This document shows positions 33,821 through 42,223 of a stretch of 64,000 nucleotides of DNA, piece by piece. The notes below the pieces were generated by a model. It worked only from the letters and a program-made list of their open reading frames with translations, searched no databases and was not told the origin of the DNA. The DNA is from Paraburkholderia nodosa DSM 21604 (GTDB lineage Bacteria > Pseudomonadota > Gammaproteobacteria > Burkholderiales > Burkholderiaceae): assembly GCF_000519185.1 (NCBI RefSeq), contig NZ_JAFA01000043.1, positions 1 to 64,000 of the forward strand. The letters are read 5' to 3'. How positions within the stretch are numbered: position 1 is the first letter of the stretch; each line of letters starts with the position of its first letter. The position numbers and the translations under genes are program-made.

Positions 33821-35308
33821 CTAGCGTCTGCCGCCGCCACGACCGCCGCCACCGCCGCGCATACCGCCGCCGCCGCTCGGACGATTGAACCCTGAGGACT
33901 GCGTGCTGGAGCGCCCGCGGCTCGCGTCGCGCTGGGTGGCGCCGCCGCTGCCTACACCCTGGAAGGCGCCATCGCGGCCGCCTCCGCCACCGTAGCTCCC
34001 GCCACCGCCTCCGCCATACCCGCCGCCTGCCCCGGCGCTCGCGCGATTGCTCACGCCGGCATTGTTGCCCACGCTGCCGCGATTACCTGTGGCGCCGTTA
34101 TTGCCGATGTTCCCACGATTGCCCCCGGCGCCGTTATCGCCGAGATTGCCGCGATTGCCGCCAGCACCATTGTTGCCGATGTTCCCGCGATTTCCACCTG
34201 CCCCATTGTCGGCGATGTTCGCGCGATTGCCGACACTTGCGTTATTGCCCGCGCCGCCGCGATTGCCGAGATTGCCCTGATTCCCGCGGTTTCCATTGCC
34301 CAAGCCCTGGCCGCCTGCACCGCCGCCGCGGTTGCCGGCGCGGTCGGCCACGCTGGCGCCGTTCTGGCCATTGCGGCCGCGATAGTCGCGGCGGCCGTCG
34401 GCGCCCCCTACGTTGTTGCCGAATTTCTCGCGCGTGGCATTGTCACGGTAGGCAACGCCCTGGCGGTGGCTCGAATCGTGCTGCCACTTGCCTCCCTGGA
34501 CCTTCGTGCTGTCAAAGTTGCGATTGACGTTTCGCGCCTTGTCCACGTTGATGTTGACGTCGCCGCCGCCCCAGTTGCAGTTGCCGAAGATCGCGCCCGC
34601 GGCGGCGAGCCCGACGCCCCACGCGAAGCCCGTCATCAGCGCGCCGCCGGGATAGTAAGCGGGATACGGCGGCCAGGCGTACGGCGGGTAAGCCGGGTAG
34701 CTCCATGCGCCGTACACGACCGTGGGGTTGTACGCGGGCACGTAGATCACCTCGGGGTTGGCAGGCTCGATCTTCACGATGGTCTGGCTGGTCTGGCCGC
34801 CTTGCGCGGGCGGCTGTTCGACCACGACCTTCTGCTGCTCGTTGCTCTTCAGGTTGCCCGAGTCCTGTGCGCGCGCACGCAGGCGCTGCACCGCGGCGAG
34901 CACGTCCTTTTCCTGGGCGAGGAATGCGTCACCGAGCTTCTGGGTCCAGTCGAGCTTGTCGTTCATCGGCTCGAGCGCCTGCGGGAACGCGACGAGCGAC
35001 TTCACGCTCGTGTCCCACGGCTGGTCCTGCACCGCCTTTACGGCTTCGTCGCCCTTCAGCTTCGGGTGTTCCTTGACCCAGCGGGCCGCGTGCACGATTT
35101 CGAGCGGGTAAGTCGATGCCATCAGGACCTGCGCCAGCACCGAATCGGGATAGAGCGCAATGGGCGCGACGAGCGCCTCAAGCTCCTCGGGTTTGTACGG
35201 GGCGGGCTGCGGCGCGTCTTGCGCGCGCACCGCCTGAGCGCCTGCCAGGAGCAACGCGAGCACGAGGAGGCAGACCGTGTACGTGCGTTGTTTGATCCAT
35301 GAGGTCAT
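33821..35308 (-). CDS. DUF3300 protein with glycine/asparagine repeat tail
   Basis: This 495-residue exported protein has a signal peptide ending AVRAQ, the DUF3300 domain (about residues 35-240: EELEALVAPIALYPDSVLAQVLMAS, EVIYVPAYNPTVVYG), and a long low-complexity tail of Gly, Asn, Arg and Ser. The tail includes four exact-length 12-residue repeats (GGNRGNIGNNGA-like) at 34080-34223. GGAAGG precedes the ATG at 35308; the frame upstream to 35497 has no site. It heads the operon with DUF2950. An envelope surface or binding role is plausible. Confidence 0.88.
   Translation of the reverse strand: MTSWIKQRTYTVCLLVLALLLAGAQAVRAQDAPQPAPYKPEELEALVAPIALYPDSVLAQVLMASTYPLEIVHAARWVKEHPKLKGDEAVKAVQDQPWDTSVKSLVAFPQALEPMNDKLDWTQKLGDAFLAQEKDVLAAVQRLRARAQDSGNLKSNEQQKVVVEQPPAQGGQTSQTIVKIEPANPEVIYVPAYNPTVVYGAWSYPAYPPYAWPPYPAYYPGGALMTGFAWGVGLAAAGAIFGNCNWGGGDVNINVDKARNVNRNFDSTKVQGGKWQHDSSHRQGVAYRDNATREKFGNNVGGADGRRDYRGRNGQNGASVADRAGNRGGGAGGQGLGNGNRGNQGNLGNRGGAGNNASVGNRANIADNGAGGNRGNIGNNGAGGNRGNLGDNGAGGNRGNIGNNGATGNRGSVGNNAGVSNRASAGAGGGYGGGGGGSYGGGGGRDGAFQGVGSGGATQRDASRGRSSTQSSGFNRPSGGGGMRGGGGGRGGGRR
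34080..34223 (-). repeat. Four 36-bp tandem repeats in the DUF3300 gene
   Basis: Units at 34080-34115, 34116-34151, 34152-34187 and 34188-34223 keep an exact 36-bp period and encode 12 residues each (GGNRGN[IL]G[ND]NGA[GT]). Degenerate units continue on both sides. Copy number could vary between strains by slippage. Confidence 0.85.
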
Positions 35309-35548
35309 GGCCGATCCTTCCATTCGTTTGCTCAACCGCGCTGCGGGACGGATAGCGACAACGTGACGGGGCGAGCGCGTGCGCGCGCATTCTTTTTCGA
35401 GTGTGGCGAGGCGGAGCGCCCCACGGGTATAGTCCGGTAAGCCGCTCTGTGCTGGCAATCGGACCAGAGTCCTATTGACACCGGAATGGCGCCGCAATGA
35501 TGCTATTCACTCGTCGAGGCTGGCAGCGCCGATACCTGGAGATCCAGA

Positions 35549-35776
35549 ATGAAAATGCGATTTGCTGCGCCGTGTGCGATGGCGCTCCTGCTTTGTGCGC
35601 CCGTTTTCATGTCTGAAGTATTTGCGCAAGCGGGAACGATGGGTACGAAGCAGATGCGGGACGTGCAGCGCAAAGCGGAGCATAAGGCCCGCTCGAACCA
35701 GTCCCAGCAACATAGCCAGAAAAATGCGACGCAGCATCATGCGGCGAGTGCAGCCGCGCCCGCTTCGGCGCCTTGA
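35549..35776 (+). CDS. Small exported protein, His/Gln-rich tail
   Basis: This 75-residue protein has a clean signal peptide (MRFAAPCAMALLLCAPVF to about residue 26, VFAQ) and a mature ~49-residue chain that is basic and then rich in Gln, His, Ser and Ala. TGGAGATCCAG precedes the ATG. It has no recognised domain. It is divergent from the DUF3300 operon. Composition suggests a disordered periplasmic protein, possibly metal-binding through its His residues. Confidence 0.6.
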   Translation: MKMRFAAPCAMALLLCAPVFMSEVFAQAGTMGTKQMRDVQRKAEHKARSNQSQQHSQKNATQHHAASAAAPASAP

Positions 35777-36383
35777 TCGCCAACGGCACCGAACGAGCCG
35801 TCACGCACTGACAGTGTGACGGATCCTGCACGGCTCATCTAGCGCGTTTCCGGATCGAAATAATGGCTGCGGTTATTTCATAAAAAACATAATAGATAAT
35901 TCGCGTGGCATAACGCTTTATCTCTATTCAAATTGAATAGAGATGATTGCGCGTTCCATTATCGAAATCAAAGAAGACGTTCGCAAATATTTTCGGCAAA
36001 TAGTCAGTGTATATAGGCCGATGCAAGCGCATTCAAGGCCAGGAGCGCTTGAATGGCGATGTTGTGGAAAAAATTATCGAAAACAATTGCGCGCAAAACC
36101 AATCATCGGCAATTTCTTTCATATAATAAACGCGCGGTGAAAGTGTACAGCGACGCGGTTCCGCAATCATGATCCCATCTATTCTTTTCTTCAATGACTG
36201 ACTCATTCTCCGCAACTGCCGGAGCGTTATTCGAAAATCAAGAGTAGGCGGCAGTCAGTATTGGGGCGCAACCTGCCCCACAAACGGCCGGAATTCTGGT
36301 GCTCGTCAATCCGCCCCGCTCAGGCGCTGAAGCGTTTGAAACGTTTCGCAGGCCGGAGCAGGGCAGCGTAGTCGGAGGACACC
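35777..36383. other. AT-rich intergenic stretch, no gene
   Basis: About 600 bp, with a section at 35860-36200 clearly richer in A+T than the rest of the window. Two short open frames (35943-36140 on plus, 36033-36215 on minus) have no ribosome site or domain. The only structure I can support is the long palindrome at 35920-35944. The base composition suggests acquired DNA or a regulatory region for the kinase gene at 36384. Confidence 0.5.
35920..35944. promoter_or_regulatory. Perfect 12-1-12 palindrome in AT-rich DNA
   Basis: ATCTCTATTCAA (35920-35931) and TTGAATAGAGAT (35933-35944) are perfect inverted arms around a single A. It lies in the AT-rich gap between the small exported gene and the kinase gene. 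It could be a repressor operator or form an RNA hairpin; there is no T-tract on either side. Confidence 0.5.
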
Positions 36384-37682
36384 GTGATCAGGGCAGACAT
36401 GGGGAACGAAAAACTAAAACTGAACAGGTCGAGAGCCGAGCACGCAGCGGCTAGCCTGCTGGCGTGGCTCGACAGGATCAAGCCACACAGTCTCCCGAAC
36501 GGGCGGGCATTGGCCGCGCGCAACACCGGCCACGTATCGGCGCAGGCCACGCAAGCCATCGCGCAAAGCCTGCACAGCGTCCTCGAAGTCGTCCCCGCGG
36601 CGGCGCTGGTGATCGACGAGGCGGGCAGCGTCGCAGGGGCCAATGGCATTGCCACACACGTGCTCGGCTACGCCGTGGGCGAATTGATCGGCATGCGCAT
36701 CGAAAACGTGCTCGTCGCCTGGCGAAGAGACGCGCGCCCCGTATCGTTCGCCGCGTTGAAGACCGAGCAAGGGCTGCCGCATAGCGTGACGCGCGTGGCC
36801 ATCGCGCGCGCGAAGAACGGTGTCGATATCGACGTGCATGTGAGTGCTTCGGCGTCGCTCGCCGCCGGTCCCACGGCGCGCATGGTGGTCGTCATCGAAC
36901 CGGAAAGTCACGACACGACGCTCGCGGAGTCCAGCAACGAACCACGCCGGCTGCGTCGGGAGCGGGCATCCGAAGTGGGCGACATGGCCGCCGCGCTCGC
37001 ACACGAAGTCGACCAGCCGCTCACGGCCATTCTCAGCAACGCGCAGGCGGCGCAGCGGTTTCTCGCCCAGAGCCCGCCGGCCATGAGCGACCTGCGGGAA
37101 CTGCTTGGCGAGGTCGTGTCCGATAGCACGCGTGCGCACGCGATCATCCGCAAGATGCGCCAGGCCGCGCGCTGCGAGCCGCCCGAGCTATGCCCGGTCG
37201 ATGTCGGCAGCCTCGTGCGCGACGTGGCTCGCCTGCTGCGCCGCGAGACGGAAACCTGTGGCGCGGCAGTGGGCGCGAGCATCGAAGACGGCCTGCCGCA
37301 AGTGCGCGGCGATGCGGTTCAACTGCAGCAGGTGCTCGTCAATCTGCTGTTGAATGCGCTCGATGCGGTGCACGACTGCCGCGCGGAAGATCGCAGGGTG
37401 TGCATCGTCGTCACGGCGAGCGAGGATCGCGGCAAGGTGCGCCTCGCCATCCGCGATCACGGGCCGGGTGTCGATGCCGACCGGCTCGTCACGCTGTTCA
37501 AGCCGTTCATGACGTCCAAGCCGCAGGGGCTGGGCCTTGGCCTCTCCATCAGCCGCACCATCGTCATGGCGCACGGCGGCCAGCTATGGGCCGAGCGCAA
37601 CGCCGATAGCGGCCTGACGTTCCATATCGAACTTCCCGCGGAGGGCGCGTGCGTGCAGACGACTACGCGTTTTTCACCATGA
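36384..37682 (+). CDS. PAS sensor histidine kinase (FixL-like)
   Basis: This 432-residue kinase has an N-terminal helical part, a PAS domain (about residues 65-180: VVPAAALVIDEAGSVAGANG), and a HisKA/HATPase core: ALAHEVDQPLTAILSNAQ with the phosphorylated His near residue 207, NLLLNALDAV (N box), DHGPGVD (G1) and GLGLGLSIS (G2). No membrane segment is seen, so it senses a cytoplasmic signal; no heme-binding His is evident in the PAS. GGAGGACACC precedes the GTG at 36384; an ATG at 36399 is the alternative. It overlaps the response-regulator gene by 34 bp. Confidence 0.88.
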   Translation: MIRADMGNEKLKLNRSRAEHAAASLLAWLDRIKPHSLPNGRALAARNTGHVSAQATQAIAQSLHSVLEVVPAAALVIDEAGSVAGANGIATHVLGYAVGELIGMRIENVLVAWRRDARPVSFAALKTEQGLPHSVTRVAIARAKNGVDIDVHVSASASLAAGPTARMVVVIEPESHDTTLAESSNEPRRLRRERASEVGDMAAALAHEVDQPLTAILSNAQAAQRFLAQSPPAMSDLRELLGEVVSDSTRAHAIIRKMRQAARCEPPELCPVDVGSLVRDVARLLRRETETCGAAVGASIEDGLPQVRGDAVQLQQVLVNLLLNALDAVHDCRAEDRRVCIVVTASEDRGKVRLAIRDHGPGVDADRLVTLFKPFMTSKPQGLGLGLSISRTIVMAHGGQLWAERNADSGLTFHIELPAEGACVQTTTRFSP

Positions 37683-38320
37683 ACTCGCCAGCTTCCATCG
37701 TGTTCGTCGTGGACGACGACGAGCACGTGCGCAACGCACTCTGCCGCTTGCTGCGATCCGGCGGCTACACGGTCGAGGCCTACGGCAGCGCCAGCGCCTT
37801 CCTGCACGGCGCGGATCTGACGAGCGCGCCGGCCTGCCTGCTGCTCGATCTCCAGTTGCCCGACCTGAGCGGCATTGAGTTGCAGCAGCGGCTCGAGGGC
37901 AGGGTGCCGATCGTCTTCGTTTCGGGGCACGGCGACATGAATACGGCGGTGCGGGCGATGAAGGCGGGCGCATCGGATTTCCTGACGAAGCCGATCGACG
38001 CGCAGGTGCTGTTCGAAGCTACGTCGCGCGCGCTCGAACGCGCGTGCCAGCTATACGAACAACGCGAGCAGCACGCGGAGATCCAGCGCCGGATGGAAAA
38101 GCTCACACCGCGCGAGCGCGAGGTCATGGCGCTCGTGGTGACGGGCCGGCCGAACAAGCTCGTGGCCGACGAGCTGGGCGCGGCGGAGAAAACCATCAAG
38201 ATTCACCGGGCGCGCGTCATGGAGAAGATGAAAGCGAACTCGCTTGCCGATCTGGTGCGGCTCATGACCACGTTCGATGCCGACGTGCCGGAGCTGCATC
38301 CGCTTCCGCACACGGGCTGA
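37649..38320 (+). CDS. FixJ/NarL-type response regulator
   Basis: This 223-residue regulator has a receiver domain (FVVDDDEHVRNAL, D67 in LLLDLQLPDLSG, FLTKPID) and a LuxR-type HTH (LTPREREVMALVVTGRPNKL with AAEKTIKIHRARVMEKMKA). It pairs with the kinase whose 3' end it overlaps. GGAGGG precedes the GTG at 37649; an ATG at 37679 would remove ten residues before the receiver. The target genes are unknown. Confidence 0.9.
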   Translation: MRADDYAFFTMNSPASIVFVVDDDEHVRNALCRLLRSGGYTVEAYGSASAFLHGADLTSAPACLLLDLQLPDLSGIELQQRLEGRVPIVFVSGHGDMNTAVRAMKAGASDFLTKPIDAQVLFEATSRALERACQLYEQREQHAEIQRRMEKLTPREREVMALVVTGRPNKLVADELGAAEKTIKIHRARVMEKMKANSLADLVRLMTTFDADVPELHPLPHTG

Positions 38321-38372
38321 GGGACCAGGGGAATAAGGGACCAACGGGCAGGACACGCCCGCCGTCGTCCCG

Positions 38373-39374
38373 TCACTTCAAATGGCTATTGCGCCAGTCG
38401 CGCGGCGTCATGCCGAAGCGCGCGCTGAACCAGTTCGTGAACGAGCCCTGCTGGGCGTAGCCGAGCAGGTCGGACACACGTCCGATGGGATAGCGCGAGT
38501 TGCTCATGTAGCGCACGGCAAGTTCGCCCCGCACTTCCTCCACGAGCCGCGTGAAGCTCGTATTGGCGACGCCGAGCTGGCGCTGCATGGTGCGCACGCT
38601 CAGCCGCAGATGCGCCGCCACTCCTTCGACGCTGGCCTGCTCGAGCGGCAGCAGCAGGTAGATCGCCTTGCGCACCTCGAGCGCCGTGGAATCGACGCCC
38701 GTCGCGTTGAGCGATTCGGCGAGGCTCTCCGCATAGCGCACCAGTTCCGGGTCGGCGGCGGGGTTCGGGTAGTCGAGATCGGCGGCCGTGCACACAAAGC
38801 CGTTGAAGTCGCTGCCGAATTCCAGCGGACAGCCGAAAAAACGCCGGTGAAACGTGAGGCTGGGCGGCGCCCGGTGGACGAAGTGCACCGCGCGCGGTTT
38901 CCAGTGGTCGCCCAGCAGCGCGCTGGAGTGGCGCGCGAGCACGCCTACGGCAAGCTCGATGGCCTGGTAAGTCGGGGTGCCCGGATCGACGACCAGTTCC
39001 TCGCGGATCGTGACGGTTGCGCCCGTGTCTTCGACGTACACCGCGAGCGCTTCGTTGAGCAGATGCCGATATTCGGCCGTGGCGAGCAGCACCTCGCGCA
39101 GCGTGCGCTTGTGCGCGAGCAGGATGTTGACCACGCCCGTGCCGAACTTGTGGCGCGTCTCGGCCATTTGCAGCGCGAAGGTCGGGCACGCGGCCTTTTC
39201 CGCCGAACGCTCCAGCAGCCGGCACGCGGCGGCGGCGGGAATGCGGTGGTCGGGGGTCGCGAGCGCCGCGGCGTCCACGCCTGCCTCATGCGCAAGCTCG
39301 ACCGGGTTCAATCCCACGCGCTTTGCCACGTCGAAATAGCCGCTCAGCGAGACCGAGCTCAGTGTTGTTTCCAT
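38373..39374 (-). CDS. AraC-family regulator (OruR-like), divergent from island B
   Basis: This 333-residue protein has the same plan as the island A regulator: an arabinose-binding-like ligand domain (LSGYFDVAKRVGLNPVELAHEAG; LQMAETRHKFGTGVVN) and a C-terminal double HTH (VEGVAAHLRLSVRTMQRQL, IGRVSDLLGYAQQGSFTNWF). TMETTLSS at 39374 is preceded by GGAGGAGACACGACA; an upstream in-frame ATG at 39443 lacks a site. It is divergent from the BKACE gene at 39635 with a 260-bp gap and should control island B. Confidence 0.9.
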   Translation of the reverse strand: METTLSSVSLSGYFDVAKRVGLNPVELAHEAGVDAAALATPDHRIPAAAACRLLERSAEKAACPTFALQMAETRHKFGTGVVNILLAHKRTLREVLLATAEYRHLLNEALAVYVEDTGATVTIREELVVDPGTPTYQAIELAVGVLARHSSALLGDHWKPRAVHFVHRAPPSLTFHRRFFGCPLEFGSDFNGFVCTAADLDYPNPAADPELVRYAESLAESLNATGVDSTALEVRKAIYLLLPLEQASVEGVAAHLRLSVRTMQRQLGVANTSFTRLVEEVRGELAVRYMSNSRYPIGRVSDLLGYAQQGSFTNWFSARFGMTPRDWRNSHLK

Positions 39375-39568
39375 TGTCGTGTCTCCTCCTTGCTGCAGCC
39401 TCGTTGCAGCGGCCTCATTGCGCCTCATCAGCCCGTAAAACATGGGCTTGCGCTTATCTCGGTGTTAACGCCTGGTGGCGCGAAAAGCTAAAACGATGGC
39501 GCGCGATCAGAAAAGTGTAACGCAGGATTGCCGTATCGTGCATCTCAACGGATCAGCCAGGTTCCGAG

Positions 39569-39613
39569 CGGTATTTCAGGCTCCCGGCCACGTTGCCAAA
39601 CGTTGAAATACCG
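39569..39613. promoter_or_regulatory. CGGTATTTCA inverted repeat before the island B BKACE gene
   Basis: CGGTATTTCA (39569-39578) and TGAAATACCG (39604-39613) are perfect 10-bp inverted arms separated by 25 bp, 22 bp before the BKACE start codon. It could be a regulator site or, in the RNA, a hairpin just upstream of the ribosome site (GGAGA at 39625). Confidence 0.45.
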
Positions 39614-39634
39614 TCCCCCATATTGGAGAACACG

Positions 39635-40690
39635 ATGCAATTCCTCGACGATTCGCTGCACCCCGAGAACCAGGACAAGGTTGTGATCACCACCGCGCCG
39701 TATGGCCCGGAATGGATGCCCGAAGACTTCCCGGAAGACATTCCGGTGACGATGGAAGAACAGATCCAGAAGGCCGTGGACTGCTACAACGCGGGCGCAA
39801 CGGTGCTGCACCTGCATGTGCGCGAACTCGACGGCAAGGGCTCCAAGCGCCTCTCGAAGTTCAACGAGCTGATCGCGGGCGTGCGCGCCGCGGTGCCGGA
39901 CATGATCATCCAGGTGGGCGGCTCGATCTCGTTCGCGCCGGAAGACGACGGCCAGGCCGCCAAATGGCTTTCGGACGACACGCGCCACATGCTCGCCGAC
40001 CTCGAACCGAAGCCGGACCAGGTGACCGTGGCGATCAACACCACGCAGATGAACATCATGGAGCTGCTTTATCCGGAATACCTGGCAGGCACGTCGCTGT
40101 CGCATCCGGCGCTCATGGCCGCGTACAGCGAAATGACGGTGCCGGCCGGCCCGGCATGGGTGGAGGAGCATCTGCGCCGCCTGCAGGCTTCGGGCATCCA
40201 GCCGCACTTCCAGCTCACGGGCATCCACGCGCTCGAAACGCTCGACCGCCTCGTGCGCAAGGGCGCGTACAAGGGTCCGCTGAACCTCACGTGGATCGGC
40301 ATTGGCGGCGGCTTCGACGGCCCGAACCCGTTCAACTTCTTCAACTTCGTGCACCGTGCGCCCGATGGCTGCACGATCACGGCGGAATCGCTGCTCAAGA
40401 ACGTGCTGCCGTTCAACATGATGGCGATGTCCATGGGCCTGCACCCGCGCTGCGGCATTGAAGACACGATCATCGACCAGCACGGCAAGCGCTTCACGTC
40501 CGTGCAGCAGATCGAGCAGTGCGTGCGCGTGGCGCGCGAACTGGGCCGCGAAATTGCCACGGGCAAGGAAGCGCGCGAGATCTACAAGATTGGCGTGCAG
40601 TACGAGACGATCGACGAAACGCTCGCGGCCAACGGCATGGCGCCGAACCGCGTGGCCGGCGTGAAGAACATGCCGCTGCGCGCGGCGTAA
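39635..40690 (+). CDS. Beta-keto acid cleavage enzyme (BKACE, DUF849), island B
   Basis: This 351-residue BKACE protein is the same length as the island A enzyme. The metal-site His pair is LHLHVRE (H59, H61) and the third ligand CGIEDT (E276). QVGGSISFAP and QVTVAINTTQMN are shared with the A enzyme. By family it uses acetyl-CoA to cleave a beta-keto acid to acetoacetate and a CoA ester. TTGGAGA precedes the ATG at 39635. Differences from the A enzyme cluster in the C-terminal half (GFDGPNPFNFFNF where A has GAAALHPADMLEF), which would tune substrate choice. Confidence 0.92.
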   Translation: MQFLDDSLHPENQDKVVITTAPYGPEWMPEDFPEDIPVTMEEQIQKAVDCYNAGATVLHLHVRELDGKGSKRLSKFNELIAGVRAAVPDMIIQVGGSISFAPEDDGQAAKWLSDDTRHMLADLEPKPDQVTVAINTTQMNIMELLYPEYLAGTSLSHPALMAAYSEMTVPAGPAWVEEHLRRLQASGIQPHFQLTGIHALETLDRLVRKGAYKGPLNLTWIGIGGGFDGPNPFNFFNFVHRAPDGCTITAESLLKNVLPFNMMAMSMGLHPRCGIEDTIIDQHGKRFTSVQQIEQCVRVARELGREIATGKEAREIYKIGVQYETIDETLAANGMAPNRVAGVKNMPLRAA

Positions 40691-40817
40691 CCGCAGTGGG
40701 GCCTGGCGCCGCGGGCGCGGGCCTCGAAACGGGTATTTGGCGCTTGCCTTGTGGCCGCCGGCAGACCCGAGAGAACAACGGAACCCGACGAAGAGCGGGC
40801 TACCACGGAGACAACCC

Positions 40818-42149
40818 ATGCTCACGCATGCCGAGCCCACCGCGGGCGAATTGACGACGACCAAAACGAGCGTGCCCGCCTACGCGTGGGTGGTGTTCGC
40901 CTTGACGGTCGGGCTGCTGCTTTCGGACTACATGTCGCGCCAGGTCCTGAATGCCGTGTTCCCGCTGCTCAAGACCACATGGAATCTTTCGGACACGCAG
41001 CTCGGGTCCCTGAGCAGCGTGGTCGCGCTGATGGTGGGCGTGCTCACGTTTCCGCTTTCGGTGCTCGCCGACCGCTGGGGCCGCGTGAAGAGCATCGTCC
41101 TGATGGCGGCGCTGTGGAGCATCGCCACGCTTGGCTGCGCGCTCTCGACGAACTACGGCGAAATGCTGCTTGCACGGGCCTTCGTCGGCATCGGCGAAGC
41201 GGCTTATGGCAGCGTGGGGATTGCGGTTGTCCTGAGTATTTTTCCGGTGCGGCTGCGCTCCACGATTACGGGCGCGTTCATGGCGGGCGGCGCGTTCGGT
41301 TCGGTGCTGGGCATGGCGCTGGGCGGTGCGGTTGCGGCGCAGCTTGGCTGGCGCGCGGCGTTTGGCGCGATGGCGGCCATGGGGGTCGTGCTGGTCGTGA
41401 TCTATCGCATCGTCGTCACGGAAAAGCGCATTGCCACGCTGCAGCCGGCATGCGCGAGCCGTGAAGCAAATGGCCTCGGGATGCGCCTGAGCCTGCGCAC
41501 GTTGCTCAAGGGCCTGTTTTCCACGCGCTCCGTGGTGTGTGCGTATGTGGGCAGCGGCGTGCATCTGCTCGTGCCTGCGGCCGTGTGGAGCTGGCTGCCG
41601 AGCTTTTTGAACCGCTACTACGGCATGGCCACCGGCAAAGCAGCAGGGACTGCCGCACTGTTCGTGCTGGTGACGGGTGTTGGCATGGTGGTGTGCGGCA
41701 ACCTCGCGGACCGCTTCAGCAAGGATAACGGCGCGCGGAAATGGAGCATCGCCATCGCGTACTGCCTGATCTGTTTCGCTTTGCTCACGGTCGGCTTGCG
41801 CATGCCCACGGGCCCGGCGCAACTGGTTCTGATCGGCGCGGCCATGTTCTTCTGCGCAGGTGCGGCGGGCCCCTCGGGCGCGATGGTGGCGAACCTCACG
41901 CCGCCCTCGATCCACGCCTCGGCGTTCGCTACGCTCACGCTGGCGAACAACCTGCTCGGTCTTGCGCCCGCCGCGGTGCTCACGGGCATCGCCGCCGACC
42001 ATATCGGCCTGCTTGGCGCGCTGCAGCTCGTACCGTTCGCGCCGCTCGTGGCAGCAGCTGTTTTCCTGATCGGCAAGCGCAACTACGCCGTCGATCTGGA
42101 TCGTGTGAACGCACTGCGCGAAGAAGCCGGTGGCCGCGCACAACGATGA
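40818..42149 (+). CDS. MFS transporter, island B
   Basis: This 443-residue permease has twelve hydrophobic segments, with SDYMSRQVLNAVFPLLK in helix 1 and LADRWGRVKS in loop 2-3, and ends in a basic tail. The wording is like the ACS/aromatic-acid branch of MFS. CACGGAGACAACC precedes the ATG at 40818; the longer upstream frame has no site. It follows the BKACE gene by 127 bp. It likely imports the island B substrate, with the porin at 47507 in the outer membrane. Confidence 0.88.
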   Translation: MLTHAEPTAGELTTTKTSVPAYAWVVFALTVGLLLSDYMSRQVLNAVFPLLKTTWNLSDTQLGSLSSVVALMVGVLTFPLSVLADRWGRVKSIVLMAALWSIATLGCALSTNYGEMLLARAFVGIGEAAYGSVGIAVVLSIFPVRLRSTITGAFMAGGAFGSVLGMALGGAVAAQLGWRAAFGAMAAMGVVLVVIYRIVVTEKRIATLQPACASREANGLGMRLSLRTLLKGLFSTRSVVCAYVGSGVHLLVPAAVWSWLPSFLNRYYGMATGKAAGTAALFVLVTGVGMVVCGNLADRFSKDNGARKWSIAIAYCLICFALLTVGLRMPTGPAQLVLIGAAMFFCAGAAGPSGAMVANLTPPSIHASAFATLTLANNLLGLAPAAVLTGIAADHIGLLGALQLVPFAPLVAAAVFLIGKRNYAVDLDRVNALREEAGGRAQR

Positions 42150-42174
42150 ATTTGAACAGGCAATTTGAGTCAGC

Positions 42175-42193
42175 TTGACTGAATCTCAGTCAA
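42175..42193. promoter_or_regulatory. TTGACTGA-ATC-TCAGTCAA palindrome before the oxidoreductase gene
   Basis: A perfect 8-3-8 palindrome sits 26 bp after the MFS stop and 31 bp before the oxidoreductase start. A nearby TTGAGTCA partly repeats the half-site. It may be an internal operator splitting island B into two transcription units, or an attenuating hairpin. Confidence 0.45.
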
Positions 42194-42223
42194 TGCGTTT
42201 GAGTAAAGGATAGGAGATTGAAC

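Noticed and set aside
34080..34223. Regular 36-bp repeats considered as CRISPR
   Set aside because: They are direct tandem coding repeats without spacers inside the DUF3300 gene.
35943..36140. 65-codon frame in AT-rich DNA
   Set aside because: No ribosome site, starts on the palindrome, no recognisable domain; AT-rich DNA does give chance starts.
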